From assembly GCA_944367045.1 (NCBI GenBank), contig CALVWI010000009.1, positions 1 through 64,000 on the forward strand: 64,000 nucleotides of DNA, given 5' to 3'. The position numbers and the translations under genes are program-made. The number at the start of each line of letters is the position of its first letter. The first letter of the stretch is position 1. Shown here piece by piece: positions 33,313 to 42,986 of the stretch. The notes beneath the pieces are model-generated. The model saw nothing but the letters and a program-made list of their open reading frames with translations, was not told the DNA's origin and did no database searches. Source of the stretch: an uncultured Clostridia bacterium (lineage in GTDB: Bacteria > Bacillota > Clostridia > Christensenellales > Borkfalkiaceae).

Positions 33313-34737
33313 ATGTACTATAGGGCACCCGGGAAAGCGGTCTGTGCAGACGTCATCCCGTTCTATGAGGGCGGGGAATTCAAGCTTTTTTATTTGAGAG
33401 ATTACCGTGATATTTCCGTTCACGGGGAAGGCTGCCCGTGGTGCCTTCTCACATCGAAGGATCTTGTCACTTATCATGACTGCGGCCCCGTGCTGCTCCG
33501 CGGCGGCGAGGACGAGCAGGACCTCTATGTGTTCACGGGCTGCTGCATCAAGGCGGGGGAGGAGTATATCATCTTCTATACGGGCCACAATCCGCATCTC
33601 CGCGCGAAGGGCCTGCCCGAGCAGAAGATCCTCCGCGCCGTGAGCCGCGACCTCGTGCATTGGGAGAAGGACAGGGACTTCGTCTTTGCCGCGCCTGATT
33701 GGCTGGAGATGCACGACTTCCGCGATCCCTTCGTATTCTTTGACGAGGGGCGGCAGGAGTACTGCATGTTGCTTGCGGGGAGGCTCAAGAACGGAGACCC
33801 CGCATGGGCGCGGGGCGCGACGCTTTTGGCGACTTCTTCCGACCTCACGCACTGGGAGGTGGAGCGCGAGCCCTTCTATGCCCCGCACGCTTACTTTACG
33901 CACGAATGTCCCGATCTCTTCCGCATGGGCGACTGGTGGTACCTCGTGTTCAGCGAGTTCACCGACCGCATCGCGACGACCTACCGCATGAGCCGTTCCC
34001 CCTTCGGCCCGTGGGAGGCCCCCAAGGTCAACACCTTCGACGGTCACGCCTTTTATGCGGCAAAGAGCGTCTTTGACGGCAAGCGGCGCATTCTGTTCGG
34101 CTGGAACTGCATCAAGCAGGACGAGCGCGACGACGCTCCCTGGCAGTGGGGCGGGACCATCATCCCGCACGAGATCGTGCAGCAGCCGGACGGAACGCTT
34201 GCCGTCAGATGCCCAGACGAGATCGCGGCGCAGTACCCTTCGCCCGTGCCCTTTGAAGAGGGCAGGACGATGGGCGGCGTAAAAAGGAGCGGAAGGGGAT
34301 ACCTTCTCGGACGGGAGGGCGTCAGCCTGCAGATGTTGGGGCGCATGCCTGAGAACGGCAAGATCGCGCTCACCTTCACCGCTTCGGACGACTGCGGCGA
34401 GTTCGGCGTCCTGCTGCGGGCGAACGAGGGCACCGACGCCTACTACGCGGTGCGTTTCGAGCCCCGCTTCAACCGCCTTGCGATGGACATCCAGCCGCGT
34501 GCTGACAACACCCGCCATACGCAGGTGGACGTGGAGCGCTTCTGTCCCATTCTCACCGGGGAGAAAAATTGCCTCCTCATCATTTTCGAAGGGAGCGTGC
34601 TCGAGGTGTACGTCAACGACAAGGTGGCGATGAGCGCGCGGATGTTCGACCATAAGGAGGGAGATTTCGGCATTTTTACACACAATACGAGCGTGTGTTT
34701 TGAAGATATCGGACTTTATCGGGAGGTGAAGACATGA
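33313..34737 (+). CDS. Cytoplasmic GH32-like glycoside hydrolase (clan GH-J fold)
   Basis: The ATG at 33313 follows GGAGG. The 474-residue protein has the five-bladed propeller signals of GH32-type enzymes. The predicted nucleophile is Asp13 in CADVIPFY (in place of NDPNG), followed by FRDP with the transition-state Asp at 138 and HEC with the acid/base Glu at 198. A C-terminal beta-sandwich starts near 330. With no signal peptide it acts in the cytoplasm on an imported oligosaccharide. Beta-fructosides are the usual GH32 substrate, but the N-terminal motif departs from the classic form, so the specificity is open. It is the first gene of the LacI-controlled operon. Confidence 0.75.
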   Translation: MYYRAPGKAVCADVIPFYEGGEFKLFYLRDYRDISVHGEGCPWCLLTSKDLVTYHDCGPVLLRGGEDEQDLYVFTGCCIKAGEEYIIFYTGHNPHLRAKGLPEQKILRAVSRDLVHWEKDRDFVFAAPDWLEMHDFRDPFVFFDEGRQEYCMLLAGRLKNGDPAWARGATLLATSSDLTHWEVEREPFYAPHAYFTHECPDLFRMGDWWYLVFSEFTDRIATTYRMSRSPFGPWEAPKVNTFDGHAFYAAKSVFDGKRRILFGWNCIKQDERDDAPWQWGGTIIPHEIVQQPDGTLAVRCPDEIAAQYPSPVPFEEGRTMGGVKRSGRGYLLGREGVSLQMLGRMPENGKIALTFTASDDCGEFGVLLRANEGTDAYYAVRFEPRFNRLAMDIQPRADNTRHTQVDVERFCPILTGEKNCLLIIFEGSVLEVYVNDKVAMSARMFDHKEGDFGIFTHNTSVCFEDIGLYREVKT

Positions 34738-34928
34738 AAGGACAGCTCATCTCATTCACGGTCAAAGCGGCGCTCTTTCTGCTGCTTGCCAACCTCGTGA
34801 TGCTGTTCATCGTGCCCTTCGGAACGGCCGAGTGGTATATCACGGTCATCTCCGCGGGCCTGATGGCAGTGCTCCTGGCGGCGATCCGCATCATCTATGC
34901 CGTGCGGGAGCGAAGGAAGAAGAAATGA
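34734..34928 (+). CDS. Small two-helix membrane protein
   Basis: The start overlaps the upstream stop in ATGA and GGGAGG precedes it. The 64-residue protein has two hydrophobic segments (about 7-29 and 33-55) and a basic tail RERRKKK. I do not recognise a family. Its position between the GH32-like enzyme and the first lipoprotein, with overlaps on both sides, makes it a true operon member. A membrane accessory of the importer is possible. Confidence 0.65.
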   Translation: MKGQLISFTVKAALFLLLANLVMLFIVPFGTAEWYITVISAGLMAVLLAAIRIIYAVRERRKKK

Positions 34929-36946
34929 AGGGGCGCGGCGTTTGGGCCGTCCTCATGGCGGCCTGCCTTGCAGGATGCTGCGTATTCCCCGCGTGTAGGC
35001 AGAAGGAGGATCCCGTGAGCGAAAAATTGACCTATGCCGACCTCTACAGGACACAGCCCGAGCGCACCGGGCCCATTCAGGGCAAGGCGCTCTACAGGGC
35101 GTCCTACGGCTATACCCTCATGCAGGAGCAGGGCTACAACGGCTTCCGCTACCAATACCGCAGCGGAGGGAGCTTCCTCGACATGCAGAAGGAGGGCGAA
35201 GGCTGGCAGGGCGGCGGGGCCTCCATGCAGGGCGCCTCGATGAAGGCGGCGGCGGACGCGGATGCGGTGCGGACCTTCGTCGCCCCCGAATCGGGCCTTG
35301 CGCGCATCACGGGCAATCCGCGCCTTGTCTCGGGCGAGAGCGCGCACGTCAGCATTCTTTTGGGCGGGGAAGTCCTCGCGGAGTACGACGTTTCGGACGG
35401 CGAGGGCATCTGGCACGAAGGGGAAGTCACCCTGCAAGCGGGCGATGAAGTGCGGTTCGTCCTCTCGGGCGAGGCGGAGATCGAATGGAACCCCGCCGTC
35501 GACTATACGCTTGCCGAGGAGACGCTCCTCCATCACACCGTGGACGGCTACTACGGCGACGTGCATCCCTTCTACGACGAAGCGTCGGGAAAGCTGTATA
35601 TGTACTACCTTTCGACGGGGATGCAGGAGGGGGCAAAGAAGGAACAGTTCTCCTCCCTCCTCACCGTGAGCAGCAACTTCGTGCAGTACGAAGATACGGA
35701 GCTCAAAATGGACGAGAATGACCCGCCCGAACAGGAGCTCTACTATGCGCTCGGCGTGTATGTGGACGCGGAGGGCAACTACCGCAGCAGCTACGGCAAG
35801 GGAAACTATGCGGGCGGCTCGGTGAGCGACGACCTCATCGTCTGGCGCAACGCCGCCGAGCCCTATATCGACGAGAGCGACGGCCTCCTCAAATACACCT
35901 GGCGGGCGTACTTCGACGAGGGCGTCTGGTCGGGACGCGATCCCGACATCACCTACGACGCGGAGAGCGGACGATACTACTGCGTCGTCATGAACTACTA
36001 CTCCTCCGCCGAGGCAAACGGCGAAAAGGGCCTCGCGCTCTACACGGCGGGCGAGGACGGAAGGTTTTCGACCAAGGCGGTGCGGCTCGTCGATCTGACG
36101 GGCAGGGGTGACCCCGAGTGTCCGCAGCTCAAGCGCATCGGCAACCGCTGGTATCTCTTCTACTCGGTGTACGGGACGGGCACGGCGGGCAACGTCGGGT
36201 ACCTCACCTACCGCGTGGGGGACGAGAACGTTCCGCCCGAGGAGGTGGACTGGAACAGCAAGGAGGAACACGCGCTCGAGGGCGGCGACCTCCATGCGGC
36301 GCAGGTGTGCAAAGTAGGGGACTTCTGGTATCTGTTCGGCTGGATCAACTACCGTCCGCACGCCAACGTCTGGGGCGGGTATCTCAACCTCGCCCGCGAG
36401 GTATATCAGCGCGAGGACGGGCTGCTCGCGACCCGCTGCGATGAATACCTTCTCTCCCTCCTCAACAAGGGGCATATCGCCTCCTTTGCGGGGAACGCCT
36501 CTCTCGACGGCATGAAGGAGGAGGACGGAGCGTTCCTTGTCACTTCGGAGACGGGCGACGCGCGCCTTCCGGAGACGTTCGGCCGCAGCCTCATTCGGGC
36601 GGAGATCGAGCTGCCCCTCACCGCTTCCTACGCGGGCGTGACGCTCTCGGAGGGCGGAAAGACCTACCACGTCCGCCTCAAGAGGCAGAACGGGGAGCTG
36701 TACCTCTGCATTGAGAGCGGCTCGGAGGGGTGCAGCGTGAAGGTGGAGGACGCGGACGAGACGCACTTCTCTCTGACCGTCGCGGCGGACGGCCCCTTCC
36801 TCGAGACATATGTCAACGGCAGCGTTTCGCTCACCTCGCACACCGTGCTCACGGGCAGCTATACGCTCGGGCTCTCGGGCGGGAAGGGCGCTCAACTTTC
36901 GGCCGAAGTGTATAAGCTCGCCGATTACAACAACATTTTCGAATAA
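34925..36946 (+). CDS. Secreted GH32-like lipoprotein 1
   Basis: The start overlaps the previous gene by 4 bases. The 673-residue protein has a signal peptide and the lipobox LAGC near residues 15-18. An N-terminal beta domain of about 180 residues follows, then a propeller with GDVHPFYDE, SGRDPDITYD and DPECPQL, which provide the three GH-J acidic positions. A C-terminal jelly-roll-like region contains ETYVNGSVSL. It is anchored on the outer face of the membrane, next to the importer's binding protein. It is a paralogue of the lipoprotein at 45988 and likely processes the polysaccharide or oligosaccharide before uptake. Confidence 0.75.
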   Translation: MKGRGVWAVLMAACLAGCCVFPACRQKEDPVSEKLTYADLYRTQPERTGPIQGKALYRASYGYTLMQEQGYNGFRYQYRSGGSFLDMQKEGEGWQGGGASMQGASMKAAADADAVRTFVAPESGLARITGNPRLVSGESAHVSILLGGEVLAEYDVSDGEGIWHEGEVTLQAGDEVRFVLSGEAEIEWNPAVDYTLAEETLLHHTVDGYYGDVHPFYDEASGKLYMYYLSTGMQEGAKKEQFSSLLTVSSNFVQYEDTELKMDENDPPEQELYYALGVYVDAEGNYRSSYGKGNYAGGSVSDDLIVWRNAAEPYIDESDGLLKYTWRAYFDEGVWSGRDPDITYDAESGRYYCVVMNYYSSAEANGEKGLALYTAGEDGRFSTKAVRLVDLTGRGDPECPQLKRIGNRWYLFYSVYGTGTAGNVGYLTYRVGDENVPPEEVDWNSKEEHALEGGDLHAAQVCKVGDFWYLFGWINYRPHANVWGGYLNLAREVYQREDGLLATRCDEYLLSLLNKGHIASFAGNASLDGMKEEDGAFLVTSETGDARLPETFGRSLIRAEIELPLTASYAGVTLSEGGKTYHVRLKRQNGELYLCIESGSEGCSVKVEDADETHFSLTVAADGPFLETYVNGSVSLTSHTVLTGSYTLGLSGGKGAQLSAEVYKLADYNNIFE

Positions 36947-36964
36947 GATCCAGGGAGGAAAATC

Positions 36965-38941
36965 ATGAGACCGATGCTCAAAAAGATAGCCTGTATCGCC
37001 GTTTCGGCGCTGCTCGGCGTGACCATGCTCGCCGGCTGCACGCAGACGGGAACGACGGGGGAAGGCAAGAATACCGATAACTCCTTCTCGATGGTCGCGA
37101 CGTGGACGTCGAGCGGGCTCGTCAACCATTACGACAGCAACACGACGTGCAACGCGTTCGACTACTTCGTGGTCGAGGGCCTGTGGCGGTACGTCCGCTC
37201 GACGGACGAGATCTTCTGCCAGCTCGCGGCGGAGCTTCCCACCCATTCGGAGGCGCCCATCGAGAACTATAGAGATGTGATGGGGGAGGACGCCTACGAG
37301 TACTACGTCGCAAACGGCGCGACGACCGTCCCCGTCACCACGGGCAGGATCCGCGAGGACGCCAAGTGGCAGAACGGTGAGGACTTCACCGCCAAGGACG
37401 TCTGGGCGTACTACTACATCATCCATCCCACGTCGAGCAACTACATGGCGGCGGTCAACGTCGTCGACGACAAGACGGTGGAATTCGTCTGGAACCCCCT
37501 GAAGGAGCCAGCCGACACCGTCAAGGAGCTGCTCCTCGCGCAGGACAAGTCGGGCACCGTCAAGTACGACGTGTTCGCGGCCTATGTCGATCCCGTCTAT
37601 GAGATCGTCATGAACAGCGGCGTCAACGAGAACCCCAACCTCTGGGGCGCCTTCAACCGCTTCACGACGGGCGACGCGCTCACCGACCTCAACGTCACGC
37701 GCAACGCCTTCTACAATTACAGTCCCAGCTGGTATGTGGCGACCGGCCCCTTCAAGCTGGATACCTTCTCGGCGACGCAGATCTTGCTCGTCAAGAACGA
37801 GTACTATTGGAATGCGGAGAACATCGGCTTTGACCAAGTCAAGCTGTATTCCTCCAACGACCTCAATCAGACCTATTCGCTCATTACGAACGGGTACGTC
37901 GACTACTACGACGGCTTCATCCAGAAGGACACGCTCGAGAGCATGCTCGCCTCCAACTCCGACCTCGTCAACCTCAAGATGTATGACCCCGGTTCCATCG
38001 GCATTACCTTCAACCTCGAGTGCGAGCTCCTGACCCCGGGCGTGAGAAGGGCGTTCCAGTACATCTTCGACCGCGAGGAGATCACCCTTGCCGCCAACCC
38101 ATATGCGACGACTTCCTATTACCCGCTGCTCGGCATGGCGGAATCGGAGGCGAGGACGTACATGAGCGAGGAGCACTTCAACGCGCTCCCCAAGTATTCC
38201 TACGACCAGGAGAAGGCGGCGGAGCTGCTCGAAGCGGAGGGGTGGAGCAAGCGCGACGGGCTGTGGTACGACGCGAACGGCGAACAGGTGCGCCTCACGC
38301 TCGGCGCTCCCAGCTCGCACGACATCTCCTCGACGGCGGCGGAGGCGGCAGCGGCGCAGCTCACTAACTTCGGCATCACCGTCGACCTCCTCAAATCGAG
38401 CAACTTCTACTCTAACGCGACGGCGGAGAACAGCCCGTACGACCTCACCCTCGAGTGGACCGACCTCAATATGTCCTTCTCCTACCCGACGGGTTCGTAC
38501 AGCCAGTTCTCGAGCGTCTATTCACAGTGGGTGCACGTCGAGCGCTATCCCGCCGACTACGAGGACCCTCAGAAGGCGGGCAACGTCAAGCTCGTGTTCA
38601 ACGGCCTCGACGGCGACACCAACACCTATGAGTTCGCCGACTACATCAATTCCTTCTACTCCGTGGACGAAGAGGAACTCACCTACCTCGTCGACGTGTT
38701 CAACACGGGGCTCGCAGAGCTCGACCTCGGCATCCAATTCTTCCAGAACGTGACGGCGTCCACCCTCAACGTGGGCAAGGTGAGCGGCGTTCCCCTCGAG
38801 GACTACTGGAAGGAGGACCGCAACGTGACCTACGTCCCCGAGGCGGGCACGGACGACTTCTTCGAAGTGGCGCGCACCAACCTCGTGTATGCGACCAACT
38901 ACATGTTCATCTACGGCGTGTATCAGCCCAACAAGACCTGA
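36965..38941 (+). CDS. Dpp/Opp-type ABC importer substrate-binding lipoprotein
   Basis: GGGAGG precedes the ATG. The 658-residue protein has a signal peptide and lipobox LAGC near 21-24. It then has the family 5 binding-protein fold with NGEDFTAKDVWAYYYI near 138 and VRRAFQYIFDREEITLA near 360. It is longer than peptide-binding DppA. Family 5 proteins bind peptides, nickel or oligosaccharides (as in Thermotoga), and the glycosidase neighbours point to an oligosaccharide here. Two permeases and two ATPases follow directly. Confidence 0.9.
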   Translation: MRPMLKKIACIAVSALLGVTMLAGCTQTGTTGEGKNTDNSFSMVATWTSSGLVNHYDSNTTCNAFDYFVVEGLWRYVRSTDEIFCQLAAELPTHSEAPIENYRDVMGEDAYEYYVANGATTVPVTTGRIREDAKWQNGEDFTAKDVWAYYYIIHPTSSNYMAAVNVVDDKTVEFVWNPLKEPADTVKELLLAQDKSGTVKYDVFAAYVDPVYEIVMNSGVNENPNLWGAFNRFTTGDALTDLNVTRNAFYNYSPSWYVATGPFKLDTFSATQILLVKNEYYWNAENIGFDQVKLYSSNDLNQTYSLITNGYVDYYDGFIQKDTLESMLASNSDLVNLKMYDPGSIGITFNLECELLTPGVRRAFQYIFDREEITLAANPYATTSYYPLLGMAESEARTYMSEEHFNALPKYSYDQEKAAELLEAEGWSKRDGLWYDANGEQVRLTLGAPSSHDISSTAAEAAAAQLTNFGITVDLLKSSNFYSNATAENSPYDLTLEWTDLNMSFSYPTGSYSQFSSVYSQWVHVERYPADYEDPQKAGNVKLVFNGLDGDTNTYEFADYINSFYSVDEEELTYLVDVFNTGLAELDLGIQFFQNVTASTLNVGKVSGVPLEDYWKEDRNVTYVPEAGTDDFFEVARTNLVYATNYMFIYGVYQPNKT

Positions 38942-38953
38942 CGGGAGGTGAAA

Positions 38954-40018
38954 ATGCAAGCAACGACGGCCGCCCGTCCGAGAGGCAAGCGCTTTCTCGC
39001 GGCGCTCGGCGCATTCTTTCAGAAATACAGCTACTTCTTCGCGAAGATCGGCATCTCCGTCCTGACGCTCGCGCTCTCCGTCATCGCACTCTTCTTCCTC
39101 CTGCGCATGATCCCGGGGGACATCGTCGAGCTGTATGCCCTCAAGCTGCAGAATCAGCAGGGCATCACCTTCGACCGTGCGTACGAGCTCGCGGCGCAGC
39201 TGCTCAACTATGACCCCAATGAGAACGTCTTTCAGGCCTTCGTGCGCTACATCGGCGGCCTCTTCCGCGGGGAGCTGGGGACTTCCTACCTCGAGACGGG
39301 CGTCTCGGCCAACAGCCTCATCGCGACCCGCCTCCCGTGGACGCTCTTCATCTCGTCGGTGTCGCTCTTTCTGAGCTTCTTCATCGGTATCGCGGTGGGC
39401 GGCTATGTGGCACAGAAGCGCAACGGCGTTGCCAACAAGGTCGCCTCGGGCTTCATCGCGGTCTCGGGCTCCGTTCCCGATTACCTCGTCGCACTGCTGC
39501 TCGTCATCGTCTTTGCCTATCAGCTCAAGTGGTTTCCCGCGCAGAACAACTACGACGCCTTCTCGGTGACCCCGGGGTTCAACCTCCCGTTCATCGGCAG
39601 CGTGCTCTACTATGCCTTCCTGCCCATCCTCTCGTACACCATCGTGCAGACGGGCAACTGGATATTGCACATGCGGGGCAGCTGCATCGGCGTTCTGGGT
39701 GAGGACTACATCCTCGCTGCGCGCGCAAGGGGGCTCTCCGAGCGCACCATCCGCACCAAGTACATGAAAAAGAACGCGCTCCTGCCGCTCATCACGCAGT
39801 TCGGCGTCTCCTTCGGGGCGCTGTTCGGCGGGGCGACGCTCATGGAGAGCATCTTCAACTACCCCGGCATCGGGCTTGAGATCTCCAACCGCATCATCAG
39901 CAAGGACTACATGGTCGTGCAGGGGCTCATCTTTTTCTCCGCGGCGATGGTCATCCTCGTCAACCTTGTGGTCGATCTCATCTATCCGCTCGTCGACCCG
40001 AGGGTGAGAAAGGGGTGA
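38954..40018 (+). CDS. Dpp/Opp-type ABC importer permease 1
   Basis: I use the ATG at 38954, with GGGAGG in front; a GTG two codons earlier overlaps that site. The 354-residue protein has one membrane segment near 25-50 and a large external loop. Five more segments carry the permease motif ARARGLSERTIRTKYMKKNALLP near 260-280 that contacts the ATPase. The layout is that of DppB/OppB. It pairs with the next gene. Confidence 0.92.
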   Translation: MQATTAARPRGKRFLAALGAFFQKYSYFFAKIGISVLTLALSVIALFFLLRMIPGDIVELYALKLQNQQGITFDRAYELAAQLLNYDPNENVFQAFVRYIGGLFRGELGTSYLETGVSANSLIATRLPWTLFISSVSLFLSFFIGIAVGGYVAQKRNGVANKVASGFIAVSGSVPDYLVALLLVIVFAYQLKWFPAQNNYDAFSVTPGFNLPFIGSVLYYAFLPILSYTIVQTGNWILHMRGSCIGVLGEDYILAARARGLSERTIRTKYMKKNALLPLITQFGVSFGALFGGATLMESIFNYPGIGLEISNRIISKDYMVVQGLIFFSAAMVILVNLVVDLIYPLVDPRVRKG

Positions 40019-40022
40019 GCAT

Positions 40023-40934
40023 ATGAACAGGACAACGACCATCAGGAGCGGGGCCGCGGCCGCGGGACGCTTCTTCCGGGAACTCGGCTGTTCCCTCGCA
40101 AGGGGATGCAGGAAGTTCTTCTCCAACACCAAGACGATCGTCGGCTTCTCCATCATCGTCTTCTTTATCCTCGTCGCCGTCTTCGGGCCGCTCATCTTTC
40201 CCTATGACCCTTCGACCGACATGGCGAACGCCTACCTGATGCCCTCGTGGGAGCACCCCTTCGGCACCGACTGGCTGGGAAGGGACGTGTTCCGTCAGGT
40301 CATCGCGGGCACGGGCTCCGTGCTCGAAGTCGCCTTCTACTCCGCCGTCTTTACCGTCGTCATCGGCACGGTGCTCGGCATCGTCAGCGGGTATCTCGGC
40401 GGATGGGTGGACAAGGTCATCATGGCGGTCACCAACATCTTTCTCTCCATTCCCTCCTTCCCGATCTACCTCCTGCTCGCTGCCATCGTCACCATCAATA
40501 CGCCGGTGTCGCTCGCGGTCATCATCTCCATCTGGAGCTGGGCGGGCCTGTGCCGCGCCGTGCGTGTGCAGATCATGAGCCTCAAGGAGCGCGACTTCAT
40601 CCAGATCTGCACCGTCATGCACATGAGCAAGGCGCACATCATCTTCAAGGAGCTGCTCCCCAACGTGTTCTCCTACGTCGCCATCAACTTTGTCATGGCG
40701 ATGCGCAACGCCATCATGGCGAGCGTGGGCATCATGCTCGTGGGGCTCGCGGCATACGATCCAACCAACTGGGGCGCGATCATCAACGCGGCGCGCACGA
40801 AGGGGCTCATGAACGTCAAGAACATCTATATCCTGCTCTATCCGCTCGTCTGCATCATCATCTTCCAGATCTCGACGCTGCTGCTTGCGAACGGGCTGGA
40901 TGAGACGCTCAATCCCAGACTCAAGGTCATGTGA
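40023..40934 (+). CDS. Dpp/Opp-type ABC importer permease 2
   Basis: The 303-residue protein is of the DppC/OppC type. It has an N-terminal membrane segment (about 36-58), then HPFGTDWLGRDVFRQVI near 78, a conserved DppC phrase, and the coupling motif near 195-215. Five membrane segments follow the first. It starts 4 bases after the first permease, and its partner ATPase gene overlaps its end. Confidence 0.93.
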   Translation: MNRTTTIRSGAAAAGRFFRELGCSLARGCRKFFSNTKTIVGFSIIVFFILVAVFGPLIFPYDPSTDMANAYLMPSWEHPFGTDWLGRDVFRQVIAGTGSVLEVAFYSAVFTVVIGTVLGIVSGYLGGWVDKVIMAVTNIFLSIPSFPIYLLLAAIVTINTPVSLAVIISIWSWAGLCRAVRVQIMSLKERDFIQICTVMHMSKAHIIFKELLPNVFSYVAINFVMAMRNAIMASVGIMLVGLAAYDPTNWGAIINAARTKGLMNVKNIYILLYPLVCIIIFQISTLLLANGLDETLNPRLKVM

Positions 40935-40942
40935 GGCGCCCT

Positions 40943-41953
40943 ATGCAGACAAACAGAGACAACATTGCCGTGTTTTCCCACGTCTCCATCGACTACCCCC
41001 TCAAAAAGTACACTCTCCGCGCCGTGACGGACATCACCTTCGAGCTCAAGCGGGGCGCGATCACGGCGCTCGTGGGGGAGAGCGGTTCGGGCAAGACGAC
41101 GCTTGCGTCCTCGCTCATCCGCTGTATCTCCGAGCCGGGGCGCGTCGCGGAAGGGGAGATCACCTTCTACGGAAAGGACGGGGAGGAGCGGCTCGACCTC
41201 CTTCCCGACCCCAAGATGCGCGCCTTCCGCTGGAGCAAGGTCTCGATGGTCTTTCAGGCGGCGCAGAGCGCGCTCAACCCCGTGCTCACCGTGCGGGAGC
41301 AGTTCACCGAGACGCTCGAGGCGCACGGGGAGAAGCTCTCCAAAGAGGAGCGGGAGGCGAAGTTTTCAGACCTTCTCGGGTACGTCAAACTGGATGCGGA
41401 GCGCGTGCTCGCCTCCTATCCGCACGAGCTCTCGGGCGGCATGAAACAGCGCGTCATGATCGCCTTTGCGCTGCTGCTCGACCCCGAGCTCATCATCCTC
41501 GATGAGCCGACGACGGCGCTCGACGTCATCACGCAGAACTATATCTTTACGCTTTTGAAGCAGATCAACCGCGAAAAGGGCATCTCCATGCTCCTCATGA
41601 CGCACGACATCAGCGTCGTCGCCAAGTTCGCGGACTATGTGGGCGTTATGTACGGCGGGCGGCTCATGGAGTACGGGGACGTGCGCACCGTCTTTCACCG
41701 TCGCAGGCACCCCTACACGGCGGGGCTCATCGGCGCGACGCCCTCCATCATCGGCGACATCTCCGAGATGAAGCCCATCGAGGGCAGCCCGCCCGACCTT
41801 CTGCATCTTCCCAAGGGCTGCATCTTTGCGCCGCGGTGCCCGAGGTGCTCGGACGTCTGCCTGACGGAGGAGCCGCCCATGCGGGAATATGGAGACGGCA
41901 GCAAGGGGAAATGTTACTTCTTCGGGGAGGCAGACGATGGAAAAGGCAACTGA
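40943..41953 (+). CDS. Dpp/Opp-type ABC importer ATPase 1
   Basis: The ATG at 40943 has GAGG in front; a GTG at 40931 overlapping the previous stop is an alternative. The 336-residue protein has Walker A GESGSGKTT near 42-50, signature LSGGMKQR near 160, Walker B LIILDEPTTALD near 180, and the C-terminal oligopeptide-transporter extension with a cysteine cluster (CIFAPRCPRCSDVC). That cluster matches the iron-sulfur site of DppD-type ATPases. It pairs with the next ATPase. Confidence 0.92.
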   Translation: MQTNRDNIAVFSHVSIDYPLKKYTLRAVTDITFELKRGAITALVGESGSGKTTLASSLIRCISEPGRVAEGEITFYGKDGEERLDLLPDPKMRAFRWSKVSMVFQAAQSALNPVLTVREQFTETLEAHGEKLSKEEREAKFSDLLGYVKLDAERVLASYPHELSGGMKQRVMIAFALLLDPELIILDEPTTALDVITQNYIFTLLKQINREKGISMLLMTHDISVVAKFADYVGVMYGGRLMEYGDVRTVFHRRRHPYTAGLIGATPSIIGDISEMKPIEGSPPDLLHLPKGCIFAPRCPRCSDVCLTEEPPMREYGDGSKGKCYFFGEADDGKGN

Positions 41954-42986
41954 ACAGGCAAAGACGCCGCTCATGCGCCTCAAGGGCATCAACATGGTGT
42001 TCAAGAAGCCGGGTGCACTGTTTGCGGACAAAAATATCCACGTCCTGAAGGACATCGACCTCGAGATCGGCGAGAAGGAGATCGTGGCGCTCGTGGGCGA
42101 GTCGGGCTGCGGCAAGACGACGCTCGGCAAGATCATCACGGGGCTGTACCGCCCGACGTCGGGCGAGGTGTACTTCGAGGGCGAGCGCGTCTCGGGCACG
42201 TTCGACAAGAAGATCTCCTCCTACAATCAGGTGCAGTTCATCCAACAGGACTCCTACGCCGCGCTCAATCCCGTGCGCACCATCTATCAGAGCCTGTACG
42301 CGCCCATCAAGACGCACAACCGCAAGTGGAGCCGCGCCCGCATCGACGAGCGCATCGAGGAGCTCATGGGGCTCATCGGGCTGCTCCCTTCGGCGCAGTT
42401 CCTTTCGAAGTACCCGCACCAGCTCTCGGGCGGGCAGAGACAGCGCATCTTGATGGCGCGCGCCATCTCGCTCGAACCCAAACTCATCGTGGCCGACGAG
42501 CCCGTCAGCATGATCGACGTCTCCCTCCGCCTCTCCCTCCTCAACCTCATGAAGGAGCTCAACGAGAAGCTGGATATGTCCTTCGTGTACATCTCGCACG
42601 ACCTCTCGACGACGCGCTATATCGCCCACAGCGGGCGGGTGGCGGTCATGTATCTCGGGGAGATCGTCGAGGTGGGGAAGATCGGCGACGTCATCGCCTC
42701 TCCCCGCCATCCCTATACGCGCGCCCTCCTGCAGGCCGTTCCCATTCCCGACCCCGACTTCAAGGGGAATGACGAGCTGCCGCTCAAGTCCATGCAGCTG
42801 GGCTCCCTCGAGAACAGAGGGGAGGGCTGTTCCTTTTTCGACCGCTGCCTGTACGCCGACGATGCGTGCAGGAAGAAGTTCGGTCCCGTAAAGACAGAGA
42901 CGGCCGAGGTGCTCTGCTGTGGCCTTGACAGGGTCCCCACGGCTCCCGTCTTTGAAAAAATCATTCAAACGGAGGAAAATTCATGA
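41937..42986 (+). CDS. Dpp/Opp-type ABC importer ATPase 2
   Basis: The start at 41937 overlaps the previous gene by 17 bases and has GGGGAGG. The 349-residue protein has Walker A GESGCGKTT near 56, signature LSGGQRQR near 164, Walker B LIVADEPVSMID near 184 and a C-terminal CSFFDRCLYADDAC cluster. It is DppF/OppF-like and completes the five-part importer. The next gene overlaps its stop. Confidence 0.92.
   Translation: MEKATEQAKTPLMRLKGINMVFKKPGALFADKNIHVLKDIDLEIGEKEIVALVGESGCGKTTLGKIITGLYRPTSGEVYFEGERVSGTFDKKISSYNQVQFIQQDSYAALNPVRTIYQSLYAPIKTHNRKWSRARIDERIEELMGLIGLLPSAQFLSKYPHQLSGGQRQRILMARAISLEPKLIVADEPVSMIDVSLRLSLLNLMKELNEKLDMSFVYISHDLSTTRYIAHSGRVAVMYLGEIVEVGKIGDVIASPRHPYTRALLQAVPIPDPDFKGNDELPLKSMQLGSLENRGEGCSFFDRCLYADDACRKKFGPVKTETAEVLCCGLDRVPTAPVFEKIIQTEENS

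Noticed and set aside
34895-38320. Very long minus-strand reading frame opposite the lipoprotein and binding-protein genes (1141 codons)
   Set aside because: It is a GC-driven shadow of two clear exported proteins; its composition is typical of antisense frames.
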